From the NCBI GenBank assembly GCA_038110465.1, contig JAYNJU010000001.1, forward strand, positions 248,001 through 312,000: DNA of 64,000 bases, in the 5' to 3' direction. This document shows, in pieces, positions 28,060-36,183 of this stretch (positions within the stretch are counted from its first letter, which is position 1; each line of letters begins with the position of its first letter). The notes under the pieces are model-generated. The model was given only the letters and a program-made list of their open reading frames with translations. It searched no databases and was not told where the DNA came from. The DNA is from Marisimplicoccus sp038110465. Its GTDB lineage: Bacteria > Bacteroidota > Bacteroidia > Flavobacteriales > Flavobacteriaceae. The translations under genes and the position numbers were made by a program.

Positions 28060-28091
28060 CAAATATAAAAATTGAAAAAAAAAATGTGCAA
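28060..28091 (-). promoter_or_regulatory. Full Bacteroidota promoter for dnaX, leaderless geometry
   Basis: Reading the minus strand, TTTG at 28091-28088 is followed after 20 bases by TATATTTG at 28067-28060, an exact match to the TTTG / TAnnTTTG promoter. Only 5 bases separate the -7 element from the dnaX ATG (28054), so transcription should start at or within a base or two of the start codon. Confidence 0.78.
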
Positions 28092-28127
28092 ATTCACACT
28101 CTTTTTTTATCAAATTTATTAACATTA

Positions 28128-28135
28128 TTATCTTT
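28128..28135 (+). promoter_or_regulatory. Bacteroidota -7 element for rnpB
   Basis: TATCTTTG matches TAnnTTTG. The predicted start, about 6 bases downstream, coincides with the first base of helix P1 of the RNase P RNA (28141), which supports it. The -33 region is a T run with no clear TTTG. Confidence 0.65.
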
Positions 28136-28140
28136 GTTCT

Positions 28141-28420
28141 GCAAGCCGTCTTATCGCTGATATTTTCAGAGGAAAGTCCGGACACCGTAGAGCAGCACAA
28201 CGGGTAACACCCGTCATCTTTTTGATAGGAAAAGTGCAACAGAAAGTAAGTACAGGTAATGCTGTAGTGGAATCATGTAAACTCTGTGTGGTGAAACGCC
28301 AAGTAAATCTACAATTTAAAATTGCTCGTTTTATGTAGAAGGGTAGGCGGTATGAATATAATAGTAATATTATATCTAGATAAATGATAAGACTAGACAG
28401 AATCCGGCTTATAGGCTTGC
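28141..28420 (+). ncRNA. rnpB: RNase P RNA (bacterial type A)
   Basis: RNase P RNA is the catalytic RNA that trims the 5' leader of pre-tRNAs. The conserved core is plain: GAGGAAAGTCCGGAC at 28168-28182 (P4/CR-I region), ACAGAAAGTA-type sequence in the middle, GGTGAAACGCC and the 3' core ACAGAATCCGGCTTATAGGC at 28397-28416. The ends pair as GCAAGCC (28141-28147) with GGCTTGC (28414-28420), forming P1, and six T residues follow (28421-28426) as the likely terminator. At about 280 nt it is shorter than the E. coli RNA (377 nt), implying trimmed peripheral helices. The 3' end overlaps the rsmD stop region on the other strand. Confidence 0.95.
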
Positions 28421-28954
28421 TTTTTTAATAAAAGTTAATGATGAAGAACCATAATTTCTTACTTCATTTTCCTCATTAATTTCATTTATTGAAATATTTG
28501 ACCTATGTTCAATTATTAAGACTCCTTCTTCTTTAAGACTTTCATTTTCTTTAACAAGTTTGATAAACTCTAAATACTCTTGATGATTGAAACTGTATGG
28601 AGGATCAGCAAATATGATATCATATTTTTTGATATTTTTTTTAAAATAGAGTCTATAATCAATCTTTATACTATTGATATTGAAGTTAAGTTCCTTTGAT
28701 TTTTTATTTATGAAGTTTATACAACTATGATTATTATCTATTGAATCTACTTCAAGGCATCCTCTAGAGCTAAATTCATAAGATAAATTTCCTGTTCCAG
28801 AAAAAACATCTAAAACAGCACAATTTTTATAGTCATACCTATTACTAATTATATTAAAAAGAGACTCCTTAACCTTATCAGTAGTAGGTCTTACAGGTAG
28901 ATTTTTTGGAGCATTTATTAAGATACTTTTTTTAGATCCTGATATAATTCTCAT
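28409..28954 (-). CDS. rsmD: RsmD, 16S rRNA m2G966 methyltransferase
   Basis: RsmD methylates G966 of 16S rRNA during small-subunit assembly. The 181-residue protein starts with MRIISGSKKSILINAP and RPTTDKVKESLFNII, has the SAM motif VLDVFSGTGNLSYEF and the catalytic FADPPYSF. Its final codons (KKASL and stop) are read from the antisense of rnpB's P1 strand and T run, so the two genes overlap tail to tail by 12 bases. It overlaps the DUF3822 gene upstream by 23 bases. Confidence 0.93.
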   Translation of the reverse strand: MRIISGSKKSILINAPKNLPVRPTTDKVKESLFNIISNRYDYKNCAVLDVFSGTGNLSYEFSSRGCLEVDSIDNNHSCINFINKKSKELNFNINSIKIDYRLYFKKNIKKYDIIFADPPYSFNHQEYLEFIKLVKENESLKEEGVLIIEHRSNISINEINEENEVRNYGSSSLTFIKKASL

Positions 28955-29693
28955 TCAAAATTGGAAATATTTGCTCTTCATTTAAGTCATCAAGAATAAA
29001 CTCAATTTTATTATATTTTGAAACTAGTTCATAATAATCTATATAGTCCTCAAAATTACCTATGAAAATAATTTCATTTGATTTTTCTTGACCTTCAAAA
29101 TTTTTAATAACAAAAAATAAATAGTATAAAAATTCATTTTCGTTATTTATCTTAAAATTGTTAAAAAGTATAAGTTCATTTGATTTAGTTACAAATACAT
29201 CAAACGAATTTTTATGAAAATTGATGTAGAACTTAATATAACTTTGATTTGAATTATTATTTATGATAAAATCATATAATTGAGTAAAATAATTCTTTTG
29301 GTTAAAAATAATTTTTTCTTTTTTAAAAAGATTGGAATCAATAAAATCATTATAAGAGTATACTATTTTTAATTTATTATCAAATGAATTATCAAATAGA
29401 GTGTTTTCACCTTTAATAATATTGGTTTCAAGGTATTTGTCTAAGGAATTTTCATCGAAAAATTCAAATGGAACAATGGATGGTACGCTGTCAAAATATA
29501 TCAGATCTAAATCTTTTTGTTTATTAGATTTAAGAATATTTAATATAGTTGTATTTAAATTTTGATTATTTAAATCAACTTTTATGAACTTATCACTAGA
29601 ATATAGGTATATACTAGATTCAAAATGTAATAATATATTTTTTTGAATATTATTGATCTTTTTTGGTATCAAATATGGATGGCCAATTACCAT
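28932..29693 (-). CDS. DUF3822-family protein
   Basis: A 253-residue protein that I place in the Bacteroidota family DUF3822, mainly from its fixed place before rsmD and the general pattern: an N-terminal strand set (LLHFESSIYLYSSDKF), a middle YDFIINNN segment and ELILFNNFKINNENEFLYYLFFVIKNF. Members are thought to have an actin-like ATPase fold of the PilM kind; no clear nucleotide-binding motif can be read. No signal peptide, so cytoplasmic. The ATG at 29693 gives a 44-base overlap with the gene before it; a TTG at 29672 is an alternative start. Function unknown. Confidence 0.65.
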   Translation of the reverse strand: MVIGHPYLIPKKINNIQKNILLHFESSIYLYSSDKFIKVDLNNQNLNTTILNILKSNKQKDLDLIYFDSVPSIVPFEFFDENSLDKYLETNIIKGENTLFDNSFDNKLKIVYSYNDFIDSNLFKKEKIIFNQKNYFTQLYDFIINNNSNQSYIKFYINFHKNSFDVFVTKSNELILFNNFKINNENEFLYYLFFVIKNFEGQEKSNEIIFIGNFEDYIDYYELVSKYNKIEFILDDLNEEQIFPILNENYIRI

Positions 29694-30306
29694 TAATGCT
29701 AACTTCTGTCATAGAACCAAGTATAATTTCTGTTCCATTAACTCCATCAACGGATATTACTTTATTTTCTTGATCCAATAAGTCTTTATTTTGGTCAAAA
29801 AGTATTACATCTTTTTTAACTTTTACTTCAAAAACTGGTACTTGGTAACCATTTTTATCAATAATGTCAGCTTGAATAGAAAATATTGCATCTGTTCCAT
29901 CGATAGGAACATTAGCCATCATTTTATACGAGTCATTATTTCCAAAAAGAGAATCTTTAACAGGAACAAAACCAAGGGTGTCAACTACAGTAACTTCTTT
30001 TAGCATATCAATTCTGTAGGTTCTATCATATTCTAGATAAGATGAATCTCTTTTCTCAACTAAAGTAAAAATTCCAGTGTCGATAAAACTTACTAGACTA
30101 TCAAAATTGTTTGCATAAAAACCTCTTACATCTTTATGAGCAATTTGAGCTGTTTTAATATCTTTTAATCTATCAATTACTTTAGCATACCTTTCATTCT
30201 TTACTCTGTTAAATTTTATTGGACCATTTATGGAACTATAAATTTGAGTTGCAAAAAAAATAGATAAAACCCATAAAAAGAATTCTAATGCACGTTTTTT
30301 GTTCAT
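29650..30306 (-). CDS. Conserved flavobacterial membrane-anchored protein, function unknown
   Basis: This 218-residue protein has a single hydrophobic helix near the N-terminus (about 8-28, RALEFFLWVLSIFFATQIY) followed by a basic segment and a helix reading RLKDIKTAQIAHKDVRG with FYANNFDSLVSFID. The remainder is beta-rich and probably extracytoplasmic. The layout, a membrane helix continuing into an amphipathic helix and then FYxxNFDSL, recalls pseudopilins, but the prepilin peptidase site is not visible. Translated just ahead of the DUF3822 gene with overlap, so the two products probably act together. I do not recognise a function. Confidence 0.6.
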   Translation of the reverse strand: MNKKRALEFFLWVLSIFFATQIYSSINGPIKFNRVKNERYAKVIDRLKDIKTAQIAHKDVRGFYANNFDSLVSFIDTGIFTLVEKRDSSYLEYDRTYRIDMLKEVTVVDTLGFVPVKDSLFGNNDSYKMMANVPIDGTDAIFSIQADIIDKNGYQVPVFEVKVKKDVILFDQNKDLLDQENKVISVDGVNGTEIILGSMTEVSINGNWPSIFDTKKDQ

Positions 30307-30329
30307 CTTAATTAATTTTTTGATTTTAA

Positions 30330-30362
30330 CAAATCTACAATTTTTTTTTTTTCATAAAACAA
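30330..30362 (-). promoter_or_regulatory. Putative promoter of the unknown-DUF3822-rsmD operon
   Basis: On the minus strand TTG (30362-30360) is followed after 22 bases by TAGATTTG (30337-30330), a match to TAnnTTTG. Transcription would begin about 18 bases before the ATG at 30306. The spacing is at the long end of what is usual. Confidence 0.5.
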
Positions 30363-30396
30363 TATATAAATGAATTATATTAGAAAAAATTTTTGA

Positions 30397-31119
30397 ATGA
30401 AAGTTGTTGCTTTAATACCCGCTAGACTCGAGTCATCAAGGTTTCCAAATAAATTAATTAAAAAAATAGATGGTGTCCCGATAATAGTTAGAACTTATAA
30501 TGCAGCTATTGAATCTAATCTATTTAATGAAGTTTATGTTGTTAGCGGAAATGAAGAAATTATAGAATTAATTAACTCTGTAAATGGACTAACTATAAAG
30601 TCTAAAAAGGAGCATTTATCTGGTACAGATAGAATTTCTGAGGCATCCAATGAAATTGAATGCGATATTATTGTAAATCTACAAGGAGATGAACCATTTA
30701 TAGATAAAGAATCAATTAGAAATTTAATTAGTTCATTTGATGATCCTAATGTTAAAATTGCATCACTAATGACAAATTTTACTGATTTTGATGAAATAAA
30801 TAATCCAAACAATGTAAAAGTAGTAGTTAATAAAAATTCTGATGCAATTTTTTTCTCTAGACTTCCTATACCTCATGGAAGTTCAAATATTTTGGATTAT
30901 AAAAGACATATAGGTTTATATGCTTTCAGGTATTCAAGTCTTGATAAGTTTTCAAAACTTGAAAGAAGCAAAAATGAAATAATTGAGAACTTAGAGGGTA
31001 ATAGAGCAATTGATAATGCAATTAGTATAAAGATGGTCTTTACTGATCATAATGGAATTTCAATTGATACCATAGAGGATTTTGAAAATGCGAAAAAAAT
31101 TATAACAAAAAATGATTAA
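30397..31119 (+). CDS. kdsB: CMP-Kdo synthetase
   Basis: KdsB activates Kdo as CMP-Kdo for lipopolysaccharide core synthesis in the cytoplasm. The 240-residue protein has the nucleotidyltransferase start ALIPARLESSRFPNKLI, EHLSGTDRISEA, VNLQGDEPFI and HIGLYAFR, all typical of the family. With lptD at 59002 it shows that the cell makes and exports Kdo-containing LPS. The stop overlaps the next gene by 8 bases. Confidence 0.95.
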   Translation: MKVVALIPARLESSRFPNKLIKKIDGVPIIVRTYNAAIESNLFNEVYVVSGNEEIIELINSVNGLTIKSKKEHLSGTDRISEASNEIECDIIVNLQGDEPFIDKESIRNLISSFDDPNVKIASLMTNFTDFDEINNPNNVKVVVNKNSDAIFFSRLPIPHGSSNILDYKRHIGLYAFRYSSLDKFSKLERSKNEIIENLEGNRAIDNAISIKMVFTDHNGISIDTIEDFENAKKIITKND

Positions 31120-31642
31120 ATCACTTTCTAAAATCATTTTAAATAACCTTATGCATTGGAAAGTTTATGGAAACTTACCTAATAATGATAAATATATTAT
31201 TGCTGTAGTTCCTCATAGTAGTTATTTTGATTTAATAATTGCCATACTAATAAGATCTAGTCTTGGACTCAAGATAAAATTTATTGGTAAAAAAGAATTA
31301 TTCAATCCACTCACCTCTTTTTTATTTAACTATATGGGAGGAATTCCAGTTGATAGGCGGGGAAATAAAAATTTTGTAGAATCTGTTACTGATTTATTTA
31401 ATAGCAATAAGTTAAAAATTCTAGCTATTGCTCCTGAAGGGACAAGAAAAAAAGTAAATAAGTGGAAAACTGGATTTTACTACATCTCACTAGGCGCTAA
31501 AATACCAATAGTAATGGTATCTTTTGATTATCAAAAAAAAGAAGTTAGAATCAATGAAAAATTTTATCCAACAGGAGATTATGAATCTGATATAATTACT
31601 TTAAAGGGATATGTTGAAGATGCAGTAATTAGAAACAAATAA
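31112..31642 (+). CDS. Lysophospholipid acyltransferase-family protein
   Basis: A 176-residue member of the PlsC-like acyltransferase family. The catalytic H-x4-D motif is PHSSYFD, followed by GGIPVDRR and the PEGTR motif (IAPEGTRKK), then WKTGFYYIS. No long membrane anchor precedes the catalytic motif, so it is probably peripheral. Such small forms acylate lysophospholipids or related lipids; the exact acceptor is unknown. Translated with kdsB (8-base overlap). Its stop is 4 bases from the tail of the convergent YebC gene. Confidence 0.85.
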   Translation: MIKSLSKIILNNLMHWKVYGNLPNNDKYIIAVVPHSSYFDLIIAILIRSSLGLKIKFIGKKELFNPLTSFLFNYMGGIPVDRRGNKNFVESVTDLFNSNKLKILAIAPEGTRKKVNKWKTGFYYISLGAKIPIVMVSFDYQKKEVRINEKFYPTGDYESDIITLKGYVEDAVIRNK

Positions 31643-31646
31643 TAGG

Positions 31647-32354
31647 TTAAGCCATATTATGATAAATATTTTGAACATCTTCATCTTCATCAATCATATT
31701 TATTAGTTTTTCGACTTTAGCTTTATCTTCAATATCTAATTCTTTTAATGTTAACGCTTCTCTGTCAAATTCACTTGAAATAATATCAATTTTTTTATTT
31801 TCTAATTCACTTTGAATTAAACCAAAGTCTTCAAATTTTCCTGAAATATTAACTAAGTCATCTTCTTTTGATAAATCTATCACTCCAAAATCAATTAATT
31901 CTAGTTCAAGTTCTTCAAGATCAAAATCATTATCTTTTATTTGAAAGTGACACAAATGGTTAAATAAAAATTCTACAGATCCAGAAGTAGCCAAAGTACC
32001 ATCACACTTATTAAAATAGCTTCTAATATTTGCTACAGTCCTATTATTATTATCTGTAGCTGCTTCAACTAAAATAGCAATGCCATTTGGAGCGTAACCT
32101 TCTAACAAAATCTCCTTATAGTTTTCAATATTTTTTTCGGATGCTTTTTTTATTGCTCTTTCAATATTTTCTTTAGGCATATTTGCAGCTTTAGCATTTT
32201 GAATAATTGCTCTAAGTTTTGCATTAGAATCTGGATCAGGTCCTGATTCTTTTACTGCCATTATAATTTCTCTACCTATTCTTGTAAAGGTTTTAGCCAT
32301 ATTAGCCCACCTTTTCATTTTCCTAGCTTTTCTAAATTCAAATGCTCTACCCAT
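31647..32354 (-). CDS. YebC/PmpR/TACO1-family protein
   Basis: The 235-residue protein belongs to the YebC family: GRAFEFRKARKMKRWANMAKTFTRIGREI is the family's usual start, then GGPDP-like SGPDPDSN, NAKAANMPKENIERAIKK, LLEGYAPNGIAILVEAATDNNNRT and NKCDGTLATSGSVEFLF. Members act as transcription regulators or, more recently, as factors that help ribosomes through proline-rich stretches; which applies here is not readable. Located one base downstream of gcvT on the same strand. Confidence 0.93.
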   Translation of the reverse strand: MGRAFEFRKARKMKRWANMAKTFTRIGREIIMAVKESGPDPDSNAKLRAIIQNAKAANMPKENIERAIKKASEKNIENYKEILLEGYAPNGIAILVEAATDNNNRTVANIRSYFNKCDGTLATSGSVEFLFNHLCHFQIKDNDFDLEELELELIDFGVIDLSKEDDLVNISGKFEDFGLIQSELENKKIDIISSEFDREALTLKELDIEDKAKVEKLINMIDEDEDVQNIYHNMA

Positions 32355-32355
32355 A

Positions 32356-33429
32356 TCAAATAAATGGAGTTTTAGTTATTTCTGCTTTAAGAAAATTATC
32401 TCTGATTTTTATAAATATCAATTTATCATCTAAATATTCATCTTTAATATACCCAAGCCCAATTCCTATTTTTAAAATCGGTGAAAAAGTACCTGATGTA
32501 ACATATCCTATTAATTTTTTATCAATATTATATAGTTGATAGCCTTTTCTTGGTATTCCTTTTTCCAAAAATTTAAAACCTATAAGTTTATCTTCTGTTC
32601 CATTATTTATTTTATCGATAATAGCCTCATGACCTATAAACTTAGTTTCTGTTTTTGTAATCCAATTTAAATTTGCTTGTATAGGGTTTGTTTTTTCATT
32701 AATATCGTTTCCATAAAGGCAATATCCCATCTCAATTCTTAAAGTATCTCTAGCTGCTAACCCAATTGGGAGTAGATCTGCATTTTTTGAATTTATAAGT
32801 AGGTCCCATATTTTTTCAACATCTTCATTTTTTATATATAATTCATATCCTCCAGCTCCAGTGTATCCTGTTTTTGAAATAATAATATTATCAATTCCAC
32901 CAAATTTTCCTTGATAAAAGGAATAATTGCTAAGACTACTTATATCTAGTTCAGTGTAATCCTTACATAAAGTTTCAGAATCTGGACCTTGTATTGCTAG
33001 TAAAGATATTTCATTAGATAAATCATTTATTGTGCAATCAAATCCTTTTGCATTACTAATTATCCATTCAAGATCTTTTGATAAATTAGATGCATTTACA
33101 ACTAGAAGGTATTTTCTCTCTTCGAGTTTATAAACTATCAAATCATCTATAATTCCTCCATTATTATTAAGAATACAATTATATTGAGCTTTACCTACTT
33201 TAAGTTTTAAGATATCATTACTGCATATATAGTTAACATATTTAGTTGAATCAATACCAGAAATCTCAATTTCACCCATATGGGATACATCAAACATTCC
33301 TACTTTATTTCTTACATGAATATGTTCATCGTTAACAGAAGTATAGCTCACAGGCATAAGAAATCCGGCAAAGTCCACAATTTTTGCACCTAAACTTTTA
33401 TGTTTATCAAAAAGAGCTGTTTTTTTCAT
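32356..33429 (-). CDS. gcvT: Aminomethyltransferase (glycine cleavage T protein)
   Basis: GcvT releases ammonia from the aminomethyl-lipoyl H protein and passes the one-carbon unit to tetrahydrofolate. The 357-residue protein has LGAKIVDFAGFLMPVSY, KVGMFDVSHMGEI, the folate-binding aspartate region and SKTGYTGAGGYELYI, with RDTLRIEMGYCLYGNDI later. Length is normal. Shares the lpdA-encoded E3 subunit with other complexes. A TATTTTTG on the minus strand at 33468-33461 is a possible -7 element, 31 bases ahead of the ATG. Confidence 0.95.
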   Translation of the reverse strand: MKKTALFDKHKSLGAKIVDFAGFLMPVSYTSVNDEHIHVRNKVGMFDVSHMGEIEISGIDSTKYVNYICSNDILKLKVGKAQYNCILNNNGGIIDDLIVYKLEERKYLLVVNASNLSKDLEWIISNAKGFDCTINDLSNEISLLAIQGPDSETLCKDYTELDISSLSNYSFYQGKFGGIDNIIISKTGYTGAGGYELYIKNEDVEKIWDLLINSKNADLLPIGLAARDTLRIEMGYCLYGNDINEKTNPIQANLNWITKTETKFIGHEAIIDKINNGTEDKLIGFKFLEKGIPRKGYQLYNIDKKLIGYVTSGTFSPILKIGIGLGYIKDEYLDDKLIFIKIRDNFLKAEITKTPFI

Positions 33430-33452
33430 TAATTTGTTTAAAAATTAAATCT

Positions 33453-34880
33453 ATGAATTTCAAAAATACTCTTTTTTTACTTCTATTTTTTTTCATAATT
33501 AATAATCTTAATTCACAAAAATATTTTGATGATTTGGGACCTAATTTTCATAAAATGAAAAGGAATGAATTCAGGTCTCAAATGCCAACGAATAGTGTAG
33601 CAATTTTTTTTACATCTCCTATAATGAAGAGGGCTAATGATACAGATTACATGTATCATCAAGACCCAAATTTTTTTTATTTAACAGGATGGAGAGAACC
33701 TCATGGAGTACTTGTTTTATTTAAAGATGATCAATTTGATAAAGAAGGTTCATACAATGAGATTTTTTATGTAAGGGAAAGGAATGAGTATAGGGAAATG
33801 TGGGATGGTAGAAGACTTGGAGTATCCGGTGCAAATGAAATGGGTTTTGATAGAGTTAAATTGAGATCTGAATTTATTGATAATCCTATTTCACTAGATA
33901 ATTTTTCAAGTATTTTAAATATGGAAATAAGAGATGATGTTAGAGATTTTAATGATGACAATTACGACTTATTTGATATCCAAAATAAATTTCAAGAATT
34001 ACTTAATAAAAAGAACTCACAAGCATTAGGTGACTTAATAAAAGAGTTTAATAATTCTTCAGTAAATCCAATAATGTCAAAACTTAGACAAAAAAAGGAT
34101 CAAAAAGAAATTGAACTTTTAACAAAAGCTATTAAAATTTCAGCTCAAGCCCAAATTGAAGTAATGAAGGCAATTAATAATAATATGACAGAGAGAGAGG
34201 TTCAAGGAATTCATGAATTCATTTACAGAAAATATGGAGCTGCTCATGAGGGCTATAATTCTATAGTTGGATCAGGAGGTAATGCTTGTGTACTTCATTA
34301 TGTAACAAATGAAGATACAGATATTAAAGATAAATTAATTCTAATGGATTTAGGAGCAGAGTATAGAGGTTATACTGCGGATGTAACAAGAACAATACCT
34401 GTTAATGGAAAATTTAATCCTGAGCAAAAGTTAATATATGATCTTGTTTATGAATCTCAAGAAGAAGCAATTAAAATGGCAATTGTTGGAAATAACTTTT
34501 CTGATATTTACTTTAAAAGTTATGAGGTTATCGCTAAAGGCTTAGTTGAATTAGGTATTATTGATAATTTAAATGATGCAAGAAAATACTATCCACATGG
34601 TGTTTCTCATCATATAGGTTTAGATGTTCATGATCCTGGTTCTAGAGAACTCCAAGAAAATATGGTAATTACAGTTGAGCCAGGCATATATATTCCTGAA
34701 AATAGTGACACTGATCCTAAATGGTGGAATATTGGAGTAAGAATTGAAGATGATATTTTAATAACAGAGTCAGGTCCTATAAATTTATCTTCAGAAGCAC
34801 CCAGAAAATCGAACGATATTGAATCATTAATGACTCAAGAAAGTATTTTTAATAGCCTAAATCTTGAAACTATTGATTAA
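33453..34880 (+). CDS. Secreted aminopeptidase P (M24B) family protein
   Basis: Metallopeptidase of the Xaa-Pro aminopeptidase family, 475 residues from the ATG at 33453. The start gives a clean signal peptide (MNFKNTLFLLLFFFIINNLNS), pointing to the periplasm or outside. An AMP_N domain (FYLTGWREPHGVLVLF) is followed by the pita-bread domain with its five metal ligands: the two Asp in MDLGAEYRGYTADVTRT, His in HHIGLDVHDPG and Glu in VEPGIYIP and RIEDDIL. A longer frame reaches 33384 but would bury the signal. Both its stop and the thrC stop lie in one inverted repeat. Confidence 0.92.
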   Translation: MNFKNTLFLLLFFFIINNLNSQKYFDDLGPNFHKMKRNEFRSQMPTNSVAIFFTSPIMKRANDTDYMYHQDPNFFYLTGWREPHGVLVLFKDDQFDKEGSYNEIFYVRERNEYREMWDGRRLGVSGANEMGFDRVKLRSEFIDNPISLDNFSSILNMEIRDDVRDFNDDNYDLFDIQNKFQELLNKKNSQALGDLIKEFNNSSVNPIMSKLRQKKDQKEIELLTKAIKISAQAQIEVMKAINNNMTEREVQGIHEFIYRKYGAAHEGYNSIVGSGGNACVLHYVTNEDTDIKDKLILMDLGAEYRGYTADVTRTIPVNGKFNPEQKLIYDLVYESQEEAIKMAIVGNNFSDIYFKSYEVIAKGLVELGIIDNLNDARKYYPHGVSHHIGLDVHDPGSRELQENMVITVEPGIYIPENSDTDPKWWNIGVRIEDDILITESGPINLSSEAPRKSNDIESLMTQESIFNSLNLETID

Positions 34881-34893
34881 TCACTTAATCAAT
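34872..34893. terminator. Stem-loop holding both stop codons of convergent genes
   Basis: A perfect 9-bp inverted repeat, ATTGATTAA (34872-34880) and TTAATCAAT (34885-34893), with loop TCAC. The left arm ends in the aminopeptidase TAA and the right arm starts with the complement of the thrC TAA. It is AT-rich and not followed by an unbroken T run, so it would be a weak bidirectional terminator or a 3'-end protecting structure. Confidence 0.45.
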
Positions 34894-36183
34894 TAAAATT
34901 TCTTTTAGCTCTTCATAAGTACTTATGTTTTGTGATACTTTTTTCTTTTCAAAAATTTTTAAAATACTATGTGGATATTCAATTTTTGAACCAATACTTT
35001 CTTCTACAATTTTTTTAAATTTTATAGGATGAGCAGTAGATAGAAATATACCATTGAAATTTTTAATCTGATTCTCTTCAAGAAATTTTTGTAATCCAAG
35101 ATAACCAATGGTAGAATGCGGATCACATATGTAACTAAATTTATGAAATAATATTTTCATTGATAATTTTGTAGAAAAATCATCAAAACTATATCCTGAA
35201 ATAATTTTTTTTAACTCATTATAATCATTATCATATAGATTTTGAATCCTAATAAAATTACTTGGAATAGACACATCCATTGCATTTGAAATAGTACTAA
35301 TAGTTTTATTAGGTTCTAAGATTCCATTTTCTAAGTATCTGGGAACTGTATCATTTATGTTAGTTGAAGCAATAAAATGATCAATTTTAAGCCCCATTTT
35401 TTTTGATAAAACCCCAGCGCAGAGATTACCAAAATTTCCACTAGGAACAGAAAAAATATTAAGAAGACTGTAATCTAAATTCTTAAATGATAAAAAATAA
35501 TAAAAAATTTGAGGAAGCCACCTCGCTATATTAATTGAATTTGCTGATGTTAAAGAAATTTTACTATTTATTTGCTTATCATTAAATGCTTCTTTAACCA
35601 TTGATTGACAAAGGTCAAAGTCTCCATCAACTTCAATTGCTCTAACTGAGGAGCCATTTGTTGTAATTTGTAATTCTTGAACTTTACTTACTTTCCCTTT
35701 TGGATAGAGTATACATACATCTATATCTTTAATATCTTTAAAACCATTTGCAACAGCACCACCTGTATCTCCTGATGTAGCAACTAAGACAGTAATTTTT
35801 TTTGAGTTAAATGAGTTATTAAAATGATTTAAGCAAAGGGCCATGAATTTAGCTCCAACATCTTTAAAAGCTAGAGTTGGTCCATGAAATAGTTCAAGTG
35901 AATAAATTGAGTCATGAACATTTTTAAGCGGAATATTAAACGATATTGTCTTACTAATTATTTCTAATAAATCATTCTTTGAAATTTCATCACCTATATA
36001 TCCTTTAATTACTTCATGACATAATTCAACTTCATCCATATTACTAAGATTATCAATTATTTTGTTAGGAATTTGGATAATATGTTCAGGAAAATAAAGC
36101 CCTTTATCTGGAGCTAGTCCATAAGACAAGGCTTCTCTAAATGAAGTTGAATTTGATCTATTATTTAAGCTTTTATATTTCAT
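34885..36183 (-). CDS. thrC: Threonine synthase
   Basis: ThrC converts O-phosphohomoserine to threonine with pyridoxal phosphate. The 432-residue protein starts with MKYKSLNNRSNSTSFREAL, has HGPTLAFKDVGAKFMAL with the PLP lysine, VATSGDTGGAVANGF and SVPSGNFGNLCAG. This is the long, gamma-type family form. It overlaps the thrB stop by one base as last gene of thrABC. Confidence 0.95.
   Translation of the reverse strand: MKYKSLNNRSNSTSFREALSYGLAPDKGLYFPEHIIQIPNKIIDNLSNMDEVELCHEVIKGYIGDEISKNDLLEIISKTISFNIPLKNVHDSIYSLELFHGPTLAFKDVGAKFMALCLNHFNNSFNSKKITVLVATSGDTGGAVANGFKDIKDIDVCILYPKGKVSKVQELQITTNGSSVRAIEVDGDFDLCQSMVKEAFNDKQINSKISLTSANSINIARWLPQIFYYFLSFKNLDYSLLNIFSVPSGNFGNLCAGVLSKKMGLKIDHFIASTNINDTVPRYLENGILEPNKTISTISNAMDVSIPSNFIRIQNLYDNDYNELKKIISGYSFDDFSTKLSMKILFHKFSYICDPHSTIGYLGLQKFLEENQIKNFNGIFLSTAHPIKFKKIVEESIGSKIEYPHSILKIFEKKKVSQNISTYEELKEILID

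Noticed and set aside
28054..28239. Minus-strand open frame of 61 codons over the 5' half of rnpB
   Set aside because: It is the complement of the RNase P RNA core and overlaps the dnaX promoter; no protein features.
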